Shown: positions 16,524-25,849 of the stretch, piece by piece
How positions within the stretch are numbered: the stretch's first letter is position 1
Layout of the letters: each line of letters begins with the position of its first letter
DNA from: Dietzia sp032248695
Lineage (GTDB): Bacteria; Actinomycetota; Actinomycetes; Mycobacteriales; Mycobacteriaceae
Assembly (NCBI RefSeq): GCF_032248695.1
Contig: NZ_JAVHXC010000001.1
Coordinates: forward strand, 558,001 to 622,000
Direction of reading: 5' to 3'
DNA: 64,000 nt
Notes under the pieces: generated by a model
What the model saw: only the letters and a program-made list of their open reading frames with translations
What the model was told of the DNA's origin: nothing
Database searches by the model: none
Program-made: the position numbers and the translations under genes

Positions 16524-18263
16524 TCAGCGGCAGATGGCGCCCGTCGAGGCGGACTGCACCAACTTCGAGTACTTGGCGAGGACGCCGCGGGTGTAGCGCG
16601 GCGGCAGGGGCTCCCACCCCTCGCGCCGGGATCGCAGTTCGGACTCGTCCACCAGCAACTCGAGGGTCCCCTGCGAGACGTCCAGGCGGATCCGGTCGCC
16701 GTCCCTCACGAACGCGATCGGTCCCCCGTCCACGGCCTCCGGGGCGATGTGTCCCACGCACAGGCCGGTGGTGCCTCCGGAGAAGCGCCCGTCGGTCATG
16801 AGCAGGACGTCCTTGCCCAGCCCCGCGCCCTTGATCGCACCGGTGATCGCGAGCATCTCGCGCATGCCGGGGCCGCCCTTGGGTCCCTCGTACCGGATCA
16901 CCACGACATCACCGGCGGTGATGGTGCCGTCCTCGAGGGCGTCCATGGCCGCGCGCTCGCGCTCGAAGACGCGGGCCGTGCCCTCGAAGACGTCGGAGTC
17001 GAAGCCGGCGGACTTGACCACCGCGCCCTCGGGAGCGAGTGACCCGCGCAGGATCGTGATCCCACCGGTCGGGTGGATCGGCTCGGACATCGCGCGCAGC
17101 ACCTTGCCGTCCGGGTCCGGCGGGGCGATGTCGGCGAGGTTCTCGGCGACGGTCCGGCCCGTCACGGTGAGGCAGTCGCCGTGGAGCAGACCCGCGTCGA
17201 GCAGGGCACGCATGACCACGGGCACGCCGCCGATCTTGTCCACGTCCGTCATGACGTGCGCGCCGAACGGCTTGACGTCGGCCAGGTGCGGGACCTTGGC
17301 GCCGATGCGGGCGAAGTCGTCGAGGGTGAGCTCGACCTCGGCCTCGCTGGCGATCGCCAGCAGGTGCAGCACGGCGTTGGTGGACCCGCCGAAGGCCATG
17401 ACCACGGCGATCGCGTTCTCGAAGGCCTCCTTGGTCATGATGTCGCGCGCGGTGATGCCCTTCCGCAGAAGGTCGACCACGGCCTCGCCGCTCGCCTTGG
17501 CGTAGTCGTCGCGCCGGCGATCGGGGGCCGGCGGCGACGCGCTGCCCGGCAGGGACATGCCCAGCGCCTCGGCGGCGCTCGCCATGGTGTTGGCGGTGTA
17601 CATGCCGCCGCACGCGCCCTCGCCCGGGCAGATGGCCCGCTCGATCGTGTCGACGTCCTCGCGGCTCATGAGCCCGCGCGAGCAGGCCCCGACCGCCTCG
17701 AACGCGTCGATGATGGTCACCTGCTTCTCCGTCCCGTCGGAGAGCGTGGCGAACCCGGGCAGCGTCGAGCCGGCGTAGAGGAACACGCTCGCCAGGTCGA
17801 GCCGCGCGGCGGCCATGAGCATGCCGGGCAGGGACTTGTCGCAGCCGGCGAGCAGCACCGAGCCGTCGAGCCGCTCGGCACTCATGACGGTCTCGACGCT
17901 GTCGGCGATCACCTCACGGGAGACCAGGGAGAAGTGCATCCCCTCGTGGCCCATGGAGATGCCGTCGGACACCGAGATGGTGCCGAACTCGAGCGGGTAG
18001 CCACCGCCGGCGTGGGTCCCCTCCTTGACCGCCTTGGCGAGTCGGTCGAGCGAGAGGTTGCACGGGGTGATCTCGTTCCACGAGGAGGCCACGCCGATCT
18101 GCGGCTTGGCCCAGTCGTCGTCGCCCATACCGACCGCGCGGAGCATCCCGCGGGCGGCGGTCTTCTCGAGCCCGTCGGTGACATCGCGGCTGCGGGGCTT
18201 GATGTCGGCACCGTGGTCGGTGGCGGCGTGTCCTGGACGTGGGGTGTCGGTTCCGGCGCTCAT
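16524..18263 (-). CDS. ilvD: Dihydroxy-acid dehydratase
   Basis: A 579-residue IlvD that dehydrates 2,3-dihydroxy-isovalerate and -methylvalerate in valine and isoleucine synthesis. Three Fe-S cysteines are seen in ITPCNLSLDRLA, AGCDKSLPGMLM and GEGACGGMYTANTM. The C-terminal domain with DGRFSGGTTGLCVGHIAPE is complete. Length fits the family. The rest of the ilv pathway is not here, so it is a solitary gene as in Mycobacterium. A TAGGCT box 6 bases before the ATG indicates a leaderless transcript. Confidence 0.96.
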   Translation of the reverse strand: MSAGTDTPRPGHAATDHGADIKPRSRDVTDGLEKTAARGMLRAVGMGDDDWAKPQIGVASSWNEITPCNLSLDRLAKAVKEGTHAGGGYPLEFGTISVSDGISMGHEGMHFSLVSREVIADSVETVMSAERLDGSVLLAGCDKSLPGMLMAAARLDLASVFLYAGSTLPGFATLSDGTEKQVTIIDAFEAVGACSRGLMSREDVDTIERAICPGEGACGGMYTANTMASAAEALGMSLPGSASPPAPDRRRDDYAKASGEAVVDLLRKGITARDIMTKEAFENAIAVVMAFGGSTNAVLHLLAIASEAEVELTLDDFARIGAKVPHLADVKPFGAHVMTDVDKIGGVPVVMRALLDAGLLHGDCLTVTGRTVAENLADIAPPDPDGKVLRAMSEPIHPTGGITILRGSLAPEGAVVKSAGFDSDVFEGTARVFERERAAMDALEDGTITAGDVVVIRYEGPKGGPGMREMLAITGAIKGAGLGKDVLLMTDGRFSGGTTGLCVGHIAPEAVDGGPIAFVRDGDRIRLDVSQGTLELLVDESELRSRREGWEPLPPRYTRGVLAKYSKLVQSASTGAICR

Positions 18264-18269
18264 GCGCCC

Positions 18270-18275
18270 AGCCTA
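18270..18275 (-). promoter_or_regulatory. Predicted -10 (TAGGCT on minus) of ilvD
   Basis: TAGGCT followed by 6 bases and the ATG at 18263. Confidence 0.6.
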
Positions 18276-18287
18276 GGCACTGTCCAC

Positions 18288-18307
18288 GGGTCCGCGTGGG
18301 CGGACCC
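18288..18307 (-). terminator. Hairpin after photolyase gene
   Basis: GGGTCCGC and GCGGACCC form a perfect 8-bp stem with a GTGG loop, 30 bases past the photolyase stop and just before the ilvD -10 box. It would insulate ilvD from photolyase transcription. Confidence 0.5.
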
Positions 18308-18336
18308 ACCGCGGGACGCCGACGCGCCCCGACCTG

Positions 18337-19737
18337 TCAGCGGTGGCCGTCATTGACGAGGTCGTACCGGCGCAGCGCCTCGACCCGCTCCTCGGCGTGG
18401 TCGACGATCCGCTCCGGATACCCGTGGTCGTGCCCGTCGGGCCACCGCCAGGGCTCGTGCGCGGCCGCGCCGGGCAGGTGGCGTAGCTCGGGGACCCACC
18501 GGCGGACGTATTCCCCGTCCGGGTCGAACTTCCGCCCCTGGGTGACCGGGTTGAAGACGCGGAAGAACGGCGAGGCGTCCGTCCCCGTGCCGGCCACCCA
18601 CTGCCATCCGTGGTTGTTGGAGGCGAGGTCGCCGTCGAGCAGGTGGTCCAGGAAGTGACGGGCGCCGACCGGCCACCACACGTGCAGGTCCTTGACGAGG
18701 AAACTCGCGGTGACCATCCGGACGCGGTTGTGCATCCAGCCCTCCGCGAGGAGCTGACGCATGCCCGCGTCGACGAACGGGTACCCCGTCCGCCCCTCTC
18801 GCCAGGCCTCCACGAAGTCCTCCACCTCGGAACCCTGGTCATACGGCATCCCGGCGAGGGCGTCACGCAGGTCTGTCCAGGCGGAACGGGGCTGGTGCCA
18901 CAGGACGTCGGCGTAGAACTCCCGCCAGGCGAGTTCGGTGACGAAGCGGCGGGCCCCCTCGCCGTCGGCGGCGGGGTGCGCCGCGAGATCGGTCAGGATC
19001 GTGCGCGGGTGGATCTCGCCGTACTTCAGCGGCGCGGACAGGCGGCTCGTGGCGTCCAGATCGGGGCGGTCGCGCTGCTGTCCGTAGTGCTCCAGGTCCT
19101 GCTCGAGGAAGGCCCGCCACCGGGCGAGGGCCGCGGCCTCCCCCGCGTCACCGGCCGCGCCGGCACCCGTGCCACGCGCCGTGACGCGTCCCCACCCGTC
19201 ACCGTCGTCTCCGGGGAGCTCCCCGGCGGGTGTGGCCGCCCAGGGGACGTCCCGGGGCCGCTGCCCGGGCCCGGGCCACCCGTGTTCGCGCCACGCGCGT
19301 GAGAACGGGGTGAACACCTGGTACGGGCGGCCGCTGCCGTTGAGGACGCGACCGGGCCCGACGGCGTACGGCGACCCCGTCTCGACCAGACGCCGACCGT
19401 CGGCCTCGAGCGCGGCGCGGACCCGTCTGTCCCGACGTCGTCCGTAGGGCGTGGACTCGCGGCTGACGTGCACCTCGCGGGCACCGGTGAGCGCGGCCAG
19501 CCCGGGGATGACGTGGGCGGGATCGCCGGCACGCACGACGAGCGCTCCGCCGATGTCGTCCGACAGCGCCGCGACCGACGCCGCCAATCGGTCGGCTCGC
19601 GCCCCGGCCCGGGGCAGCAGGGCGGGGTCGCGGACGAAGACCGGCAGCACCTCGTCCCCCGCCTCCACTGCCGCGAGCAGCGCCGGGTGGTCGGACAGGC
19701 GCAGATCGCGGCGGAACCACAGTATCGAGATCCCCAC
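18337..19737 (-). CDS. phrB: Deoxyribodipyrimidine photolyase (class I CPD photolyase/cryptochrome family)
   Basis: A 466-residue photolyase. It opens with ILWFRRDLRLSDHPAL (antenna-binding Rossmann domain). The FAD-binding domain carries LSAPLKYGEIHPR, LAWREFYADVLW, the strongly conserved GYPFVDAGMRQL, GWMHNRVRMVTASFLVKDL, and DLASNNHGWQWVAGTGTD. These residues hold FAD in the U shape used to split pyrimidine dimers with blue light. The start is GTG at 19737 with GGGAGG upstream; the frame stays open another 223 codons only by chance. It is divergent from the antiporter gene. Confidence 0.92.
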   Translation of the reverse strand: MGISILWFRRDLRLSDHPALLAAVEAGDEVLPVFVRDPALLPRAGARADRLAASVAALSDDIGGALVVRAGDPAHVIPGLAALTGAREVHVSRESTPYGRRRDRRVRAALEADGRRLVETGSPYAVGPGRVLNGSGRPYQVFTPFSRAWREHGWPGPGQRPRDVPWAATPAGELPGDDGDGWGRVTARGTGAGAAGDAGEAAALARWRAFLEQDLEHYGQQRDRPDLDATSRLSAPLKYGEIHPRTILTDLAAHPAADGEGARRFVTELAWREFYADVLWHQPRSAWTDLRDALAGMPYDQGSEVEDFVEAWREGRTGYPFVDAGMRQLLAEGWMHNRVRMVTASFLVKDLHVWWPVGARHFLDHLLDGDLASNNHGWQWVAGTGTDASPFFRVFNPVTQGRKFDPDGEYVRRWVPELRHLPGAAAHEPWRWPDGHDHGYPERIVDHAEERVEALRRYDLVNDGHR

Positions 19738-19929
19738 GGGGCCTCCCTCGTCGGCGCTCGCGGCGGGTCGACCGGGATCCGCCGTCGTGACCCCCGAGTG
19801 TGGCAGAAGCCCGGCCCAGCGGTGGTGCGGGCCGCCGTCACCGCACGCCGCCACGCCGGACGAAACCGCCCACCGGCCCGGGGGCTGCACTAAGCTCCTG
19901 TTCATCTGTCGACGCGGAAAGGCCGGTTC

Positions 19930-21189
19930 GTGACCACCACCCTCCTGGCCGCGGAACCCTCCTCGACCGAACTGGTCTCCCTGTTCTGGGTCGCGCTGGT
20001 GGTGTGGGCCGCGCCCCTGCTCTCCGGCCTCACGCGCTCGCTGGTCCCCGGAGTGGTGCTGCTGCTCGTCGGCGGGATGCTCATCGGACCCGATGGGCTG
20101 GGGGTGGCGGCGGAGTCCGGTGGCGTGGCGCTGCTCGCGGAGATCGGCCTGGGTCTGCTGTTCCTGCTCGCCGGGTTCGAGCTGGAGGTGTCGTCGCTCA
20201 CCGGCCGGCCGGGTCGCCGCGCGCTGCTCAGCTGGCTGGTCGGCGTCGTCCTGGCGACCGGGGTCGGGTGGCTGGTCTCGGGTCGCTGGGAGACCGCGGT
20301 GGCGATCGGCCTGCTGCTCACCTCCACCGCGATCGGGACCCTGCTGCCGATCCTCAAGGGCGCCGGCCACGACTCCACCCCGGTCGGGCGGGCCGTGCTC
20401 ACGCACGGCGCGGTCGGCGAGTTGGGACCGGTGCTGGTCATGGCATTGCTACTCGGGACGCGCGACGTCGTGTCCTCGGCCGTCGCCGTGGGCCTGTTCG
20501 TGGTGGCGGCGCTGGTGATCCTGGCCGTGCCGGCGCGGCTGTTGACCATCCCTGCGCTGGGGCGCGCGATGATCCGGGGCACCACGTCGACGAGCCAGCT
20601 GGCGATGCGGACGGTGATCCTGCTGCTGGCCTCGATGATGGTGGTGGCCACGGTGTTCGGGCTCGACGTGGTCCTGGGCGCGTTCGCCGCGGGGATGATC
20701 CTGCGACGCCTGGTCGCCGGGTTCGACGTGCGGACGCCGCGCCCGGCCGACGGTCCCCGCCGCGACCTCTCCGAGGTCCTGCTGAGCCAGCTCGAGACCG
20801 TGGGCTACACGGTGTTCATCCCCGTGTTCTTCGTCGTATCGGGCATGGGGATCAGTGTGGGCGCGGTGGCCGACGCGCCGTGGCTGTTGCTGTCCGCGGT
20901 GGCGAGCATGTTGGTCCTGCGCGGCGGCGGGGTGTGGTTGGGCGAGGCCGTATTGCGCGCCCATCCCGACCTCGTCTCGCCCCGGGACCGGGCCCGGGTG
21001 GGGCTCTACGCCGCGACGGGCCTGCCCATCATCGTGGCGGTCACGCAGGTCGCCGTGGACAACGGCCTGATGACCGCGGAGATCGCGTCGGTCCTCGTGG
21101 CGGCCGGCGCGGTCACCGTGCTGGCTTTCCCGGTTCTCGCCGAGGTGGTCCGCGCCGGGGACGACCGTCGGGTGGCCACCCGGCGCTGA
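19930..21189 (+). CDS. Cation:proton antiporter, CPA2 family (KefB-like, no RCK domain)
   Basis: A 419-residue protein with about 12 membrane helices and the Na_H_Exchanger fold. SLVPGVVLLLVGGMLIGPDG, EIGLGLLFLLAGFELE and LLTSTAIGTLLPILK are typical of the monovalent cation:proton antiporter-2 family. LDVVLGAFAAGMILRR marks helix 9 or so. Compared with KefB/KefC it lacks the C-terminal TrkA-N/RCK domain, so it is not expected to respond to NAD(H) or glutathione. The start is GTG. The ion (Na+ or K+) cannot be decided. Confidence 0.85.
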   Translation: MTTTLLAAEPSSTELVSLFWVALVVWAAPLLSGLTRSLVPGVVLLLVGGMLIGPDGLGVAAESGGVALLAEIGLGLLFLLAGFELEVSSLTGRPGRRALLSWLVGVVLATGVGWLVSGRWETAVAIGLLLTSTAIGTLLPILKGAGHDSTPVGRAVLTHGAVGELGPVLVMALLLGTRDVVSSAVAVGLFVVAALVILAVPARLLTIPALGRAMIRGTTSTSQLAMRTVILLLASMMVVATVFGLDVVLGAFAAGMILRRLVAGFDVRTPRPADGPRRDLSEVLLSQLETVGYTVFIPVFFVVSGMGISVGAVADAPWLLLSAVASMLVLRGGGVWLGEAVLRAHPDLVSPRDRARVGLYAATGLPIIVAVTQVAVDNGLMTAEIASVLVAAGAVTVLAFPVLAEVVRAGDDRRVATRR

Positions 21190-21260
21190 GCCGCCCGCCG
21201 CTGGGCCGCCCGCCGCTGAGCTGGGGGGACCGCCTCGACGCACCGGTCCGGTCGCCGGTC

Positions 21261-21509
21261 TCAGGCGCCGGCGGCCACCTCGTCCGTGCGGCCGCGCGCC
21301 AGGATTCTGCTGGAGAGCGCCATGGAGGCGGGCCAGGCAACCATGGTGAGCGCGAACGCGACCGGCCACGCGATCGCGAACTGCTTGGGCCACGAGGCCA
21401 GCCACTCCATGGAGGGCCCGACGATGATCAGGCCCATGATGCCCGACATCGTCGAGGCCATGAGGAAGGTCATGATGACCTGCGAGAGGAGGATGCTCTT
21501 CTTGTCCAT
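21261..21509 (-). CDS. DUF2798 family small membrane protein
   Basis: An 82-residue protein with two membrane helices (LSQVIMTFLMASTMSGIMGL and FAIAWPVAFALTMVAWPASM) separated by WLASWPKQ. This matches the DUF2798 two-helix family, often found as small inner-membrane proteins of unknown role. The ATG at 21509 has AAGGAA 8 bases upstream. The helices contain several Ser, Thr and Met residues. It is convergent with the antiporter gene; nothing suggests they work together. Confidence 0.75.
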   Translation of the reverse strand: MDKKSILLSQVIMTFLMASTMSGIMGLIIVGPSMEWLASWPKQFAIAWPVAFALTMVAWPASMALSSRILARGRTDEVAAGA

Positions 21510-21778
21510 CTGCTGTTCCTTGTTCCGGGAACGGCGGACGCCGACGGTACTCGTGACGGCGCCACCGTCCACCCTGTCGTGGGATCGGGGCGCCTCGGGT
21601 TCACGCCGGGGGCGTGCTTGCATCTCGGGAGTACCGAGGGCTGGAATAACCACACCAGCCGGGATCTTTCAGGCAGGAGAACTCTACACCGCGCGCCTCA
21701 CCGGGCGTATATGACGACGACGAGGACGCATCTCGTCGCGAGCAGCGCAGGTCGCACGCGGGTCGGGCGGGCCGGGAC

Positions 21779-22399
21779 CTACCGGTGCCGGGAGGAGGGC
21801 ACCGGCCGGGCGGGCGGCGTGGCAGCGGGGAGCAGCAGCCCGGGGCCACGGGCCATGAGCACGCCGGCGAGCAGCGCGCCGAATCCGCCCGCCGCCAGGT
21901 CGCCGACGGTGTCCTCGTAGGTCACGTAGATCTCGTCGGTGAGGTAGGCGTACCCGAACCACTCGACCATCTCCCACAGAGCTCCCAGCGCGAGGCCGAG
22001 CGCCGTGGTGACCACGACCGCGCCCGCGAGCCCGAACCCGCGGGCGCCCGGTGCTCTGACGATCCCGGCGCGCGCGCAGAACAGGTACGCGACCACCGCC
22101 AACGCACCCGCCAGGACGAAGTGGACGGGGATGTCCCACCACCCGACGGTCCGGTAGAGGTCGACGACGTTGCTCCAGGCGGCGACGAGGAGCGTGATCG
22201 AGACGGTGATGTCGGCCCACGCGCGCATCCCGAGGAACCGCGCGAGCATGAGGCCCGGCAGGGTGAACGCGACGATCGCGGCGTCGGTGAGCCCGTGGAA
22301 GAGCAGGGCCAGCACCACGCTGAGAACCCCGAGCACACGCAGGGCGTCCGCCGTGTGCTCGGCACCGCTCCGCGCGGGTCGCAGGAAGTTGTCGATCAC
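21779..22399 (-). CDS. YjdF/DUF2238-like membrane protein
   Basis: A 206-residue membrane protein with about five to six helices. WWDIPVHFVLAGALAV and the acidic ALWEMVEWFGYAYL followed by YEDTVGDLAAGGFGALL resemble the DUF2238/YjdF family, where conserved D-x-x-x-H and E-x-x-E residues sit in the membrane. Function unknown. The start is GTG at 22399, whose GTGA overlaps the stop of the EEP hydrolase gene, so the two genes are co-translated. The conserved pocket residues hint at a small-molecule or metal site, but this is inference. Confidence 0.72.
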   Translation of the reverse strand: MIDNFLRPARSGAEHTADALRVLGVLSVVLALLFHGLTDAAIVAFTLPGLMLARFLGMRAWADITVSITLLVAAWSNVVDLYRTVGWWDIPVHFVLAGALAVVAYLFCARAGIVRAPGARGFGLAGAVVVTTALGLALGALWEMVEWFGYAYLTDEIYVTYEDTVGDLAAGGFGALLAGVLMARGPGLLLPAATPPARPVPSSRHR

Positions 22400-23325
22400 G
22401 TCGGTCCGGCACCTCCCTCGTCTCGTCCGTCTGCTCCCGTCCCATTGTGCCCGCCCGGGCCCCCGACGCCGTGACGCACGACGGCCTGCACGGGCAGGTG
22501 GTCGGACGGCCACCCGCCGAGGTGGGGCGACGCATGGATCGCGGCGTCGGTGACGGTGAGCCCGCCGGTGGTGAGGATCCAATCGATCCGCTCGCCGCCG
22601 CGGCGCGGCGGCCGGTATCCGGCGTAGGTCCCCCACCGGTCGGTCCGTCGGGTCCGCGCGGCCTCCCAGCTGTCCGCGAGCATCCCGTCCTCGAGGAGGG
22701 CGCGCACCGTACCGCTCGCCGGTCCCGCGTTGAGGTCCCCGGTGACGACGGCCGGCAGGCCCCGGCCGGTGACCGCGTCCAGCACGGCCCGCACGGAACG
22801 CAGGCGGGAGCGGGCCGAGAGGGGGTCGAGATGGGTGTTGACCACGAGCACCTCGTGCCCGGTGGCCCGATCGCGTAGGCGCGCCTGCACCAGCACCCGG
22901 GGGAAGAGGTTGCCCCAGGAGACCGATCCGGCGCGCTCGGGTGTCGCCGAGAGCGCCGTCTGCTCCCAGTCCACCAGCTCCAGGCGGCGGCTGTCGAAGA
23001 AGACCGGGCAGGCCTCTCCCCCGCCGTCGGCCGACCGGCCCCGGCCGACGACGGAGTAGTCCCGGCCGAGCCCGTCGAGGATCACGGCGACCTGCTCGGC
23101 CACCACCTCTTGCGCGCACAGCACGGTCGGTCGCTCCGACGCCAGCAGGGCACGCACGCGCGGGGCGCGGTGCCGCCACCTGTCCGCCGCGCGCGTCAGA
23201 ACATCGGGTACCGGCCGACGGACGTTCCACGACATGACGTGCAGCGCAGGGGCGGACACCGGGCCGATGACAGGTCGGCCGTCCTCACCGCACCCGGGAA
23301 CGGAGTCGGTCTCGCGCGATGTCAT
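22396..23325 (-). CDS. Endonuclease/exonuclease/phosphatase (EEP) family hydrolase
   Basis: A 309-residue EEP-fold hydrolase. Catalytic motifs in order: LHVMSWNVRR (Asn), VLCAQEVVAEQ (metal-binding Glu), VVNTHLDPLS (His/Asp), VTGDLNAGP (Asp-x-Asn), and the C-terminal GGWPSDHLPVQA (Ser-Asp-His). The set matches phosphodiesterase or nuclease activity with Mg2+. No signal peptide is evident, so it acts in the cytosol. The ATG has GGAGGAGG upstream. Paired with the downstream YjdF-like membrane protein by a 4-base overlap. Confidence 0.88.
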   Translation of the reverse strand: MTSRETDSVPGCGEDGRPVIGPVSAPALHVMSWNVRRPVPDVLTRAADRWRHRAPRVRALLASERPTVLCAQEVVAEQVAVILDGLGRDYSVVGRGRSADGGGEACPVFFDSRRLELVDWEQTALSATPERAGSVSWGNLFPRVLVQARLRDRATGHEVLVVNTHLDPLSARSRLRSVRAVLDAVTGRGLPAVVTGDLNAGPASGTVRALLEDGMLADSWEAARTRRTDRWGTYAGYRPPRRGGERIDWILTTGGLTVTDAAIHASPHLGGWPSDHLPVQAVVRHGVGGPGGHNGTGADGRDEGGAGPT

Positions 23326-23482
23326 CACCGCCTCCTCCGCTCTCGCCCTGGAACCACCACTGCCGTGCCGCTACACCCTATTCGGCGCACGAGCCGGGCC
23401 GGACCGGGCAGCGTCGCCTCGTGCGCGACCCGGCGCCGCGCCGTGCGCGCGACGGGCGCTGCGCCCGTGGCACCATCGTGCG

Positions 23483-24130
23483 GTGGAGCATCACGAGGAC
23501 CCGGTCGGTCGGCAACGCCTGCCCGAGGGCGTCGAGATCCTGGTCTTCGACGTGGGCGAGACCCTGGTCGACGAGACCCGGATGTGGACCGACCACGCCC
23601 GCGAGATCGGCGCGACCCCGTTCACACTCATGGCCGCGCTCGGGTCGCTGATCGAGCGGGGACGCGACCACCGCGAGGTGTGGTCGGTGCTCGGCACCGG
23701 TCGTCCGGTCCGCCCGTTCGTCCCCTGCCTCTCCGACCTCTACCCGGACGCCCTGGACTGCCTGCGCGCCGCGCGCATCGCGGGGATGCGGATCGGCATC
23801 GCCGCCAACCAGCCCGCCGGAGTGGTCGACCGGCTCGCCGACCTGGGGATCGAGACCGACCTGACCGTCTCGTCGCACGATCTCGGCGTCGCCAAGCCCG
23901 ACCCGGAGTTCTTCGCCGCGCTCACCCGCCGCGCCGGGGCCGAGGCGGGGCGGATCCTCTACGTCGGGGACCGGCTCGACAACGACATCCTCCCCGCCCG
24001 TGCCGCGGGGATGCGCACCGCCTTCCTGCGACGCGGCCCGTGGGCGCTCATACAGTCGCGCAGCGACGCGCCGGGGGCCGATCTCGTCCTCGATTCCCTG
24101 GACCAGCTCACCCGGATCCTCACCGCGTGA
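23483..24130 (+). CDS. HAD-superfamily hydrolase
   Basis: A 215-residue haloacid-dehalogenase-like hydrolase. The first motif is degenerate: LVFDVGETLVDE has DVGET in place of DxDGT, with the nucleophile Asp kept and the second Asp replaced by Gly-Glu, a change seen in several HAD subfamilies. Motif II is IGIAANQPAG (Ser/Thr replaced by Asn region), motif III is GVAKPDPEFF (Lys), and motif IV is ILYVGDRLDNDILPA (Asp-Asp). The start is uncertain; GTG at 23483 is chosen because the domain begins about 15 residues later. Substrate unknown. Confidence 0.82.
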   Translation: MEHHEDPVGRQRLPEGVEILVFDVGETLVDETRMWTDHAREIGATPFTLMAALGSLIERGRDHREVWSVLGTGRPVRPFVPCLSDLYPDALDCLRAARIAGMRIGIAANQPAGVVDRLADLGIETDLTVSSHDLGVAKPDPEFFAALTRRAGAEAGRILYVGDRLDNDILPARAAGMRTAFLRRGPWALIQSRSDAPGADLVLDSLDQLTRILTA

Positions 24131-24163
24131 TCCGGCAGCTGCCGGAGTGGGAGGATGGCAGCC

Positions 24164-25138
24164 ATGTCCACGACCCCGCCACTGCCGGTCCGGGACGGCG
24201 TCGGCCCCACCCGGCTGCGCGTGCCCGCCGAGGGTCCGTGGGCGGGCATCGCCGACTATCTCGACTCCCGGTTCGACCATCTCGACCCCGGCGAGGTGCG
24301 GCGCCGGATCTCGGCGGGCGAGATCGTCGGCGCCGACGGCCGGGCGATCGACCACGACACCCCGCTGGGCGCCCACGAGTTCGTCTGGTACCACCGCGAC
24401 CTGCCCGATGAGCCCGTTCTGCCGTACCGGGAGGAGATCCTGTACCGGGACGACCACCTCGTCGTCGTCGACAAACCGCACTTCCTCCCCACCACCCCCT
24501 CCGGCCGGTTCCTCCGCGAGACCGCCCTGGTCCGGCTGCGCCTACGCCTGCGCAACGACGCACTCACGCCGATCCACCGCCTCGACCGCGAGACCGCCGG
24601 CCTGGTCATGTTCTCGGCCCGCCCGGACACGCGCGGCGCCTACCAGTCGATGTTCGAACGGCGCGAGGTCAGCAAGGTCTACGAGGCCGTGTCCCCGCGC
24701 CCACCCGGATGGGACCCCGACGCCCCGACACTCGGCGGCCGGCCCGTGCCCGTCACCCACCGCGAGCACATCCGGTCGCGGCGCGGCGAACTGCGCGTCA
24801 CCCTCCACCCCGAGCTGCCGCCCAACTCCGAGACGCTTGTCGACGTGCTCGCGACCGGCCTCGGCCCCGGCGGGCACCCCGTCGTCCACACGATCCTGCG
24901 GCCCCGCACCGGGCGCCTCCACCAGCTACGCGTGCACCTGGCCGCGCTGGGGATCCCCATCCTCGGTGACCGCCGCTACCCCGACCTGCTGCCCGAGGCG
25001 CCCGACGACCCCGACCTCCCGCTGCAGCTCCTCGCCCGCGAACTCGAGTTCGACGATCCCGTCACCGGCGCGCCCCGACATTTCGTGACCCGCCGGGCAC
25101 TCGCCCACGCCCCCGTCAGCGGTCCCGCCAGAAACTGA
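24164..25138 (+). CDS. RluA-family RNA pseudouridine synthase
   Basis: A 324-residue pseudouridine synthase. An N-terminal S4-like part (ADYLDSRFDHLDPGEVRRRI) precedes the catalytic domain with ILYRDDHLVVVDKPHFL, and the motif II loop PIHRLDRETAGLVMFS holding the catalytic Asp. Motif III is in GRLHQLRVHLAALGIPILGD. The family converts uridine to pseudouridine in rRNA or tRNA. GGGAGG is 9 bases before the ATG at 24164; a second ATG lies 9 bases earlier inside that distance. Its last 23 bases overlap the convergent reductase gene. Confidence 0.9.
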   Translation: MSTTPPLPVRDGVGPTRLRVPAEGPWAGIADYLDSRFDHLDPGEVRRRISAGEIVGADGRAIDHDTPLGAHEFVWYHRDLPDEPVLPYREEILYRDDHLVVVDKPHFLPTTPSGRFLRETALVRLRLRLRNDALTPIHRLDRETAGLVMFSARPDTRGAYQSMFERREVSKVYEAVSPRPPGWDPDAPTLGGRPVPVTHREHIRSRRGELRVTLHPELPPNSETLVDVLATGLGPGGHPVVHTILRPRTGRLHQLRVHLAALGIPILGDRRYPDLLPEAPDDPDLPLQLLARELEFDDPVTGAPRHFVTRRALAHAPVSGPARN

Positions 25139-25796
25139 GGTGGGTGACGCCGCTCGGCGACGGCGTGGACTCGATGTGGAAGCGCTCCTCCAGCCCCTCC
25201 AAGCCCTCCGGCCCGGCCCACAGGGACTCGCCCCGCCCCAGCAGGATCGGGACCACCACCACGTGCATCTCGTCCACGAGGTCCGCGGCGAGGAACTGCC
25301 GGATCGTCGTGGCGCCGCCCCCGAGGCGCACGTCACCACCCTCGGCGAGACCGCGGGCGTAGTCCAGAGCCTCGGCGGGTGAGGCGTCGAGGAAGTGGAA
25401 ACTGGTGCCGCCGTCCATCTCCATCACGGGCCGCGGGTGGTGGGTCAACACCACGACCGGGGTGTGGAACGGCGGATCCTCGCCCCACCAGCCACGCCAC
25501 TTCTCATCCGGGGCGCCCCGGGTCGGTTCGAACTTGTGGCGGCCCATGATCTCCACCCCGACCCCGGTGTTCCACCGGCTCGCGAACGCCTCGTCCACGC
25601 CGACGGTCGGCCGCTGCTTCCCGTGCAGGCCCATCTCCTGGAACGTGCGCGTGGCGAGCGCCCACTCCATGAGCCGGTGCCCGGCGTGCCCGAACGGCGC
25701 CTCGAGACTCTGCCCCTCGCCGGTCCCGAACCCGTCGAGGGACACCGAGAAGTTGTGCACCCGCACCCGCGGTGCGGCGTGGTCTCCCGCGTCCAT
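25116..25796 (-). CDS. Dihydrofolate reductase-like (RibD C-terminal domain) protein
   Basis: A 226-residue protein with the RibD-C/DHFR-like fold. VRVHNFSVSLDGFGTGEGQS at the N terminus, VGVEIMGRHKFE, PVVVLTHHPRP, and DVRLGGGATTIRQFL followed by LVDEMHVVVVPILLGRGESL all fit. These are NADPH-dependent reductases of unknown substrate, common in actinobacteria. Length is slightly above the usual 180-200 because of a longer loop after residue 20. A second member of the family is at 45632. The 3' end overlaps the rluA-type gene by 23 bases. Confidence 0.86.
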   Translation of the reverse strand: MDAGDHAAPRVRVHNFSVSLDGFGTGEGQSLEAPFGHAGHRLMEWALATRTFQEMGLHGKQRPTVGVDEAFASRWNTGVGVEIMGRHKFEPTRGAPDEKWRGWWGEDPPFHTPVVVLTHHPRPVMEMDGGTSFHFLDASPAEALDYARGLAEGGDVRLGGGATTIRQFLAADLVDEMHVVVVPILLGRGESLWAGPEGLEGLEERFHIESTPSPSGVTHLSFWRDR

Positions 25797-25849
25797 CGTC
25801 TGATCGTATTCCGCTCCCGCCCCACGTCAAGGGGTGCGGAGCAAGGCGA

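Noticed and set aside
21190..21225. Direct repeat GCCGCCCGCCGCTG-like after the antiporter gene
   Set aside because: Two short GC-only copies; likely low-complexity drift with no sign of function.
23526..23600. HAD protein thought inactive because motif I is DVGET
   Set aside because: The nucleophile Asp remains and similar forms of motif I occur in active HAD subfamilies, so no claim of inactivity is made.
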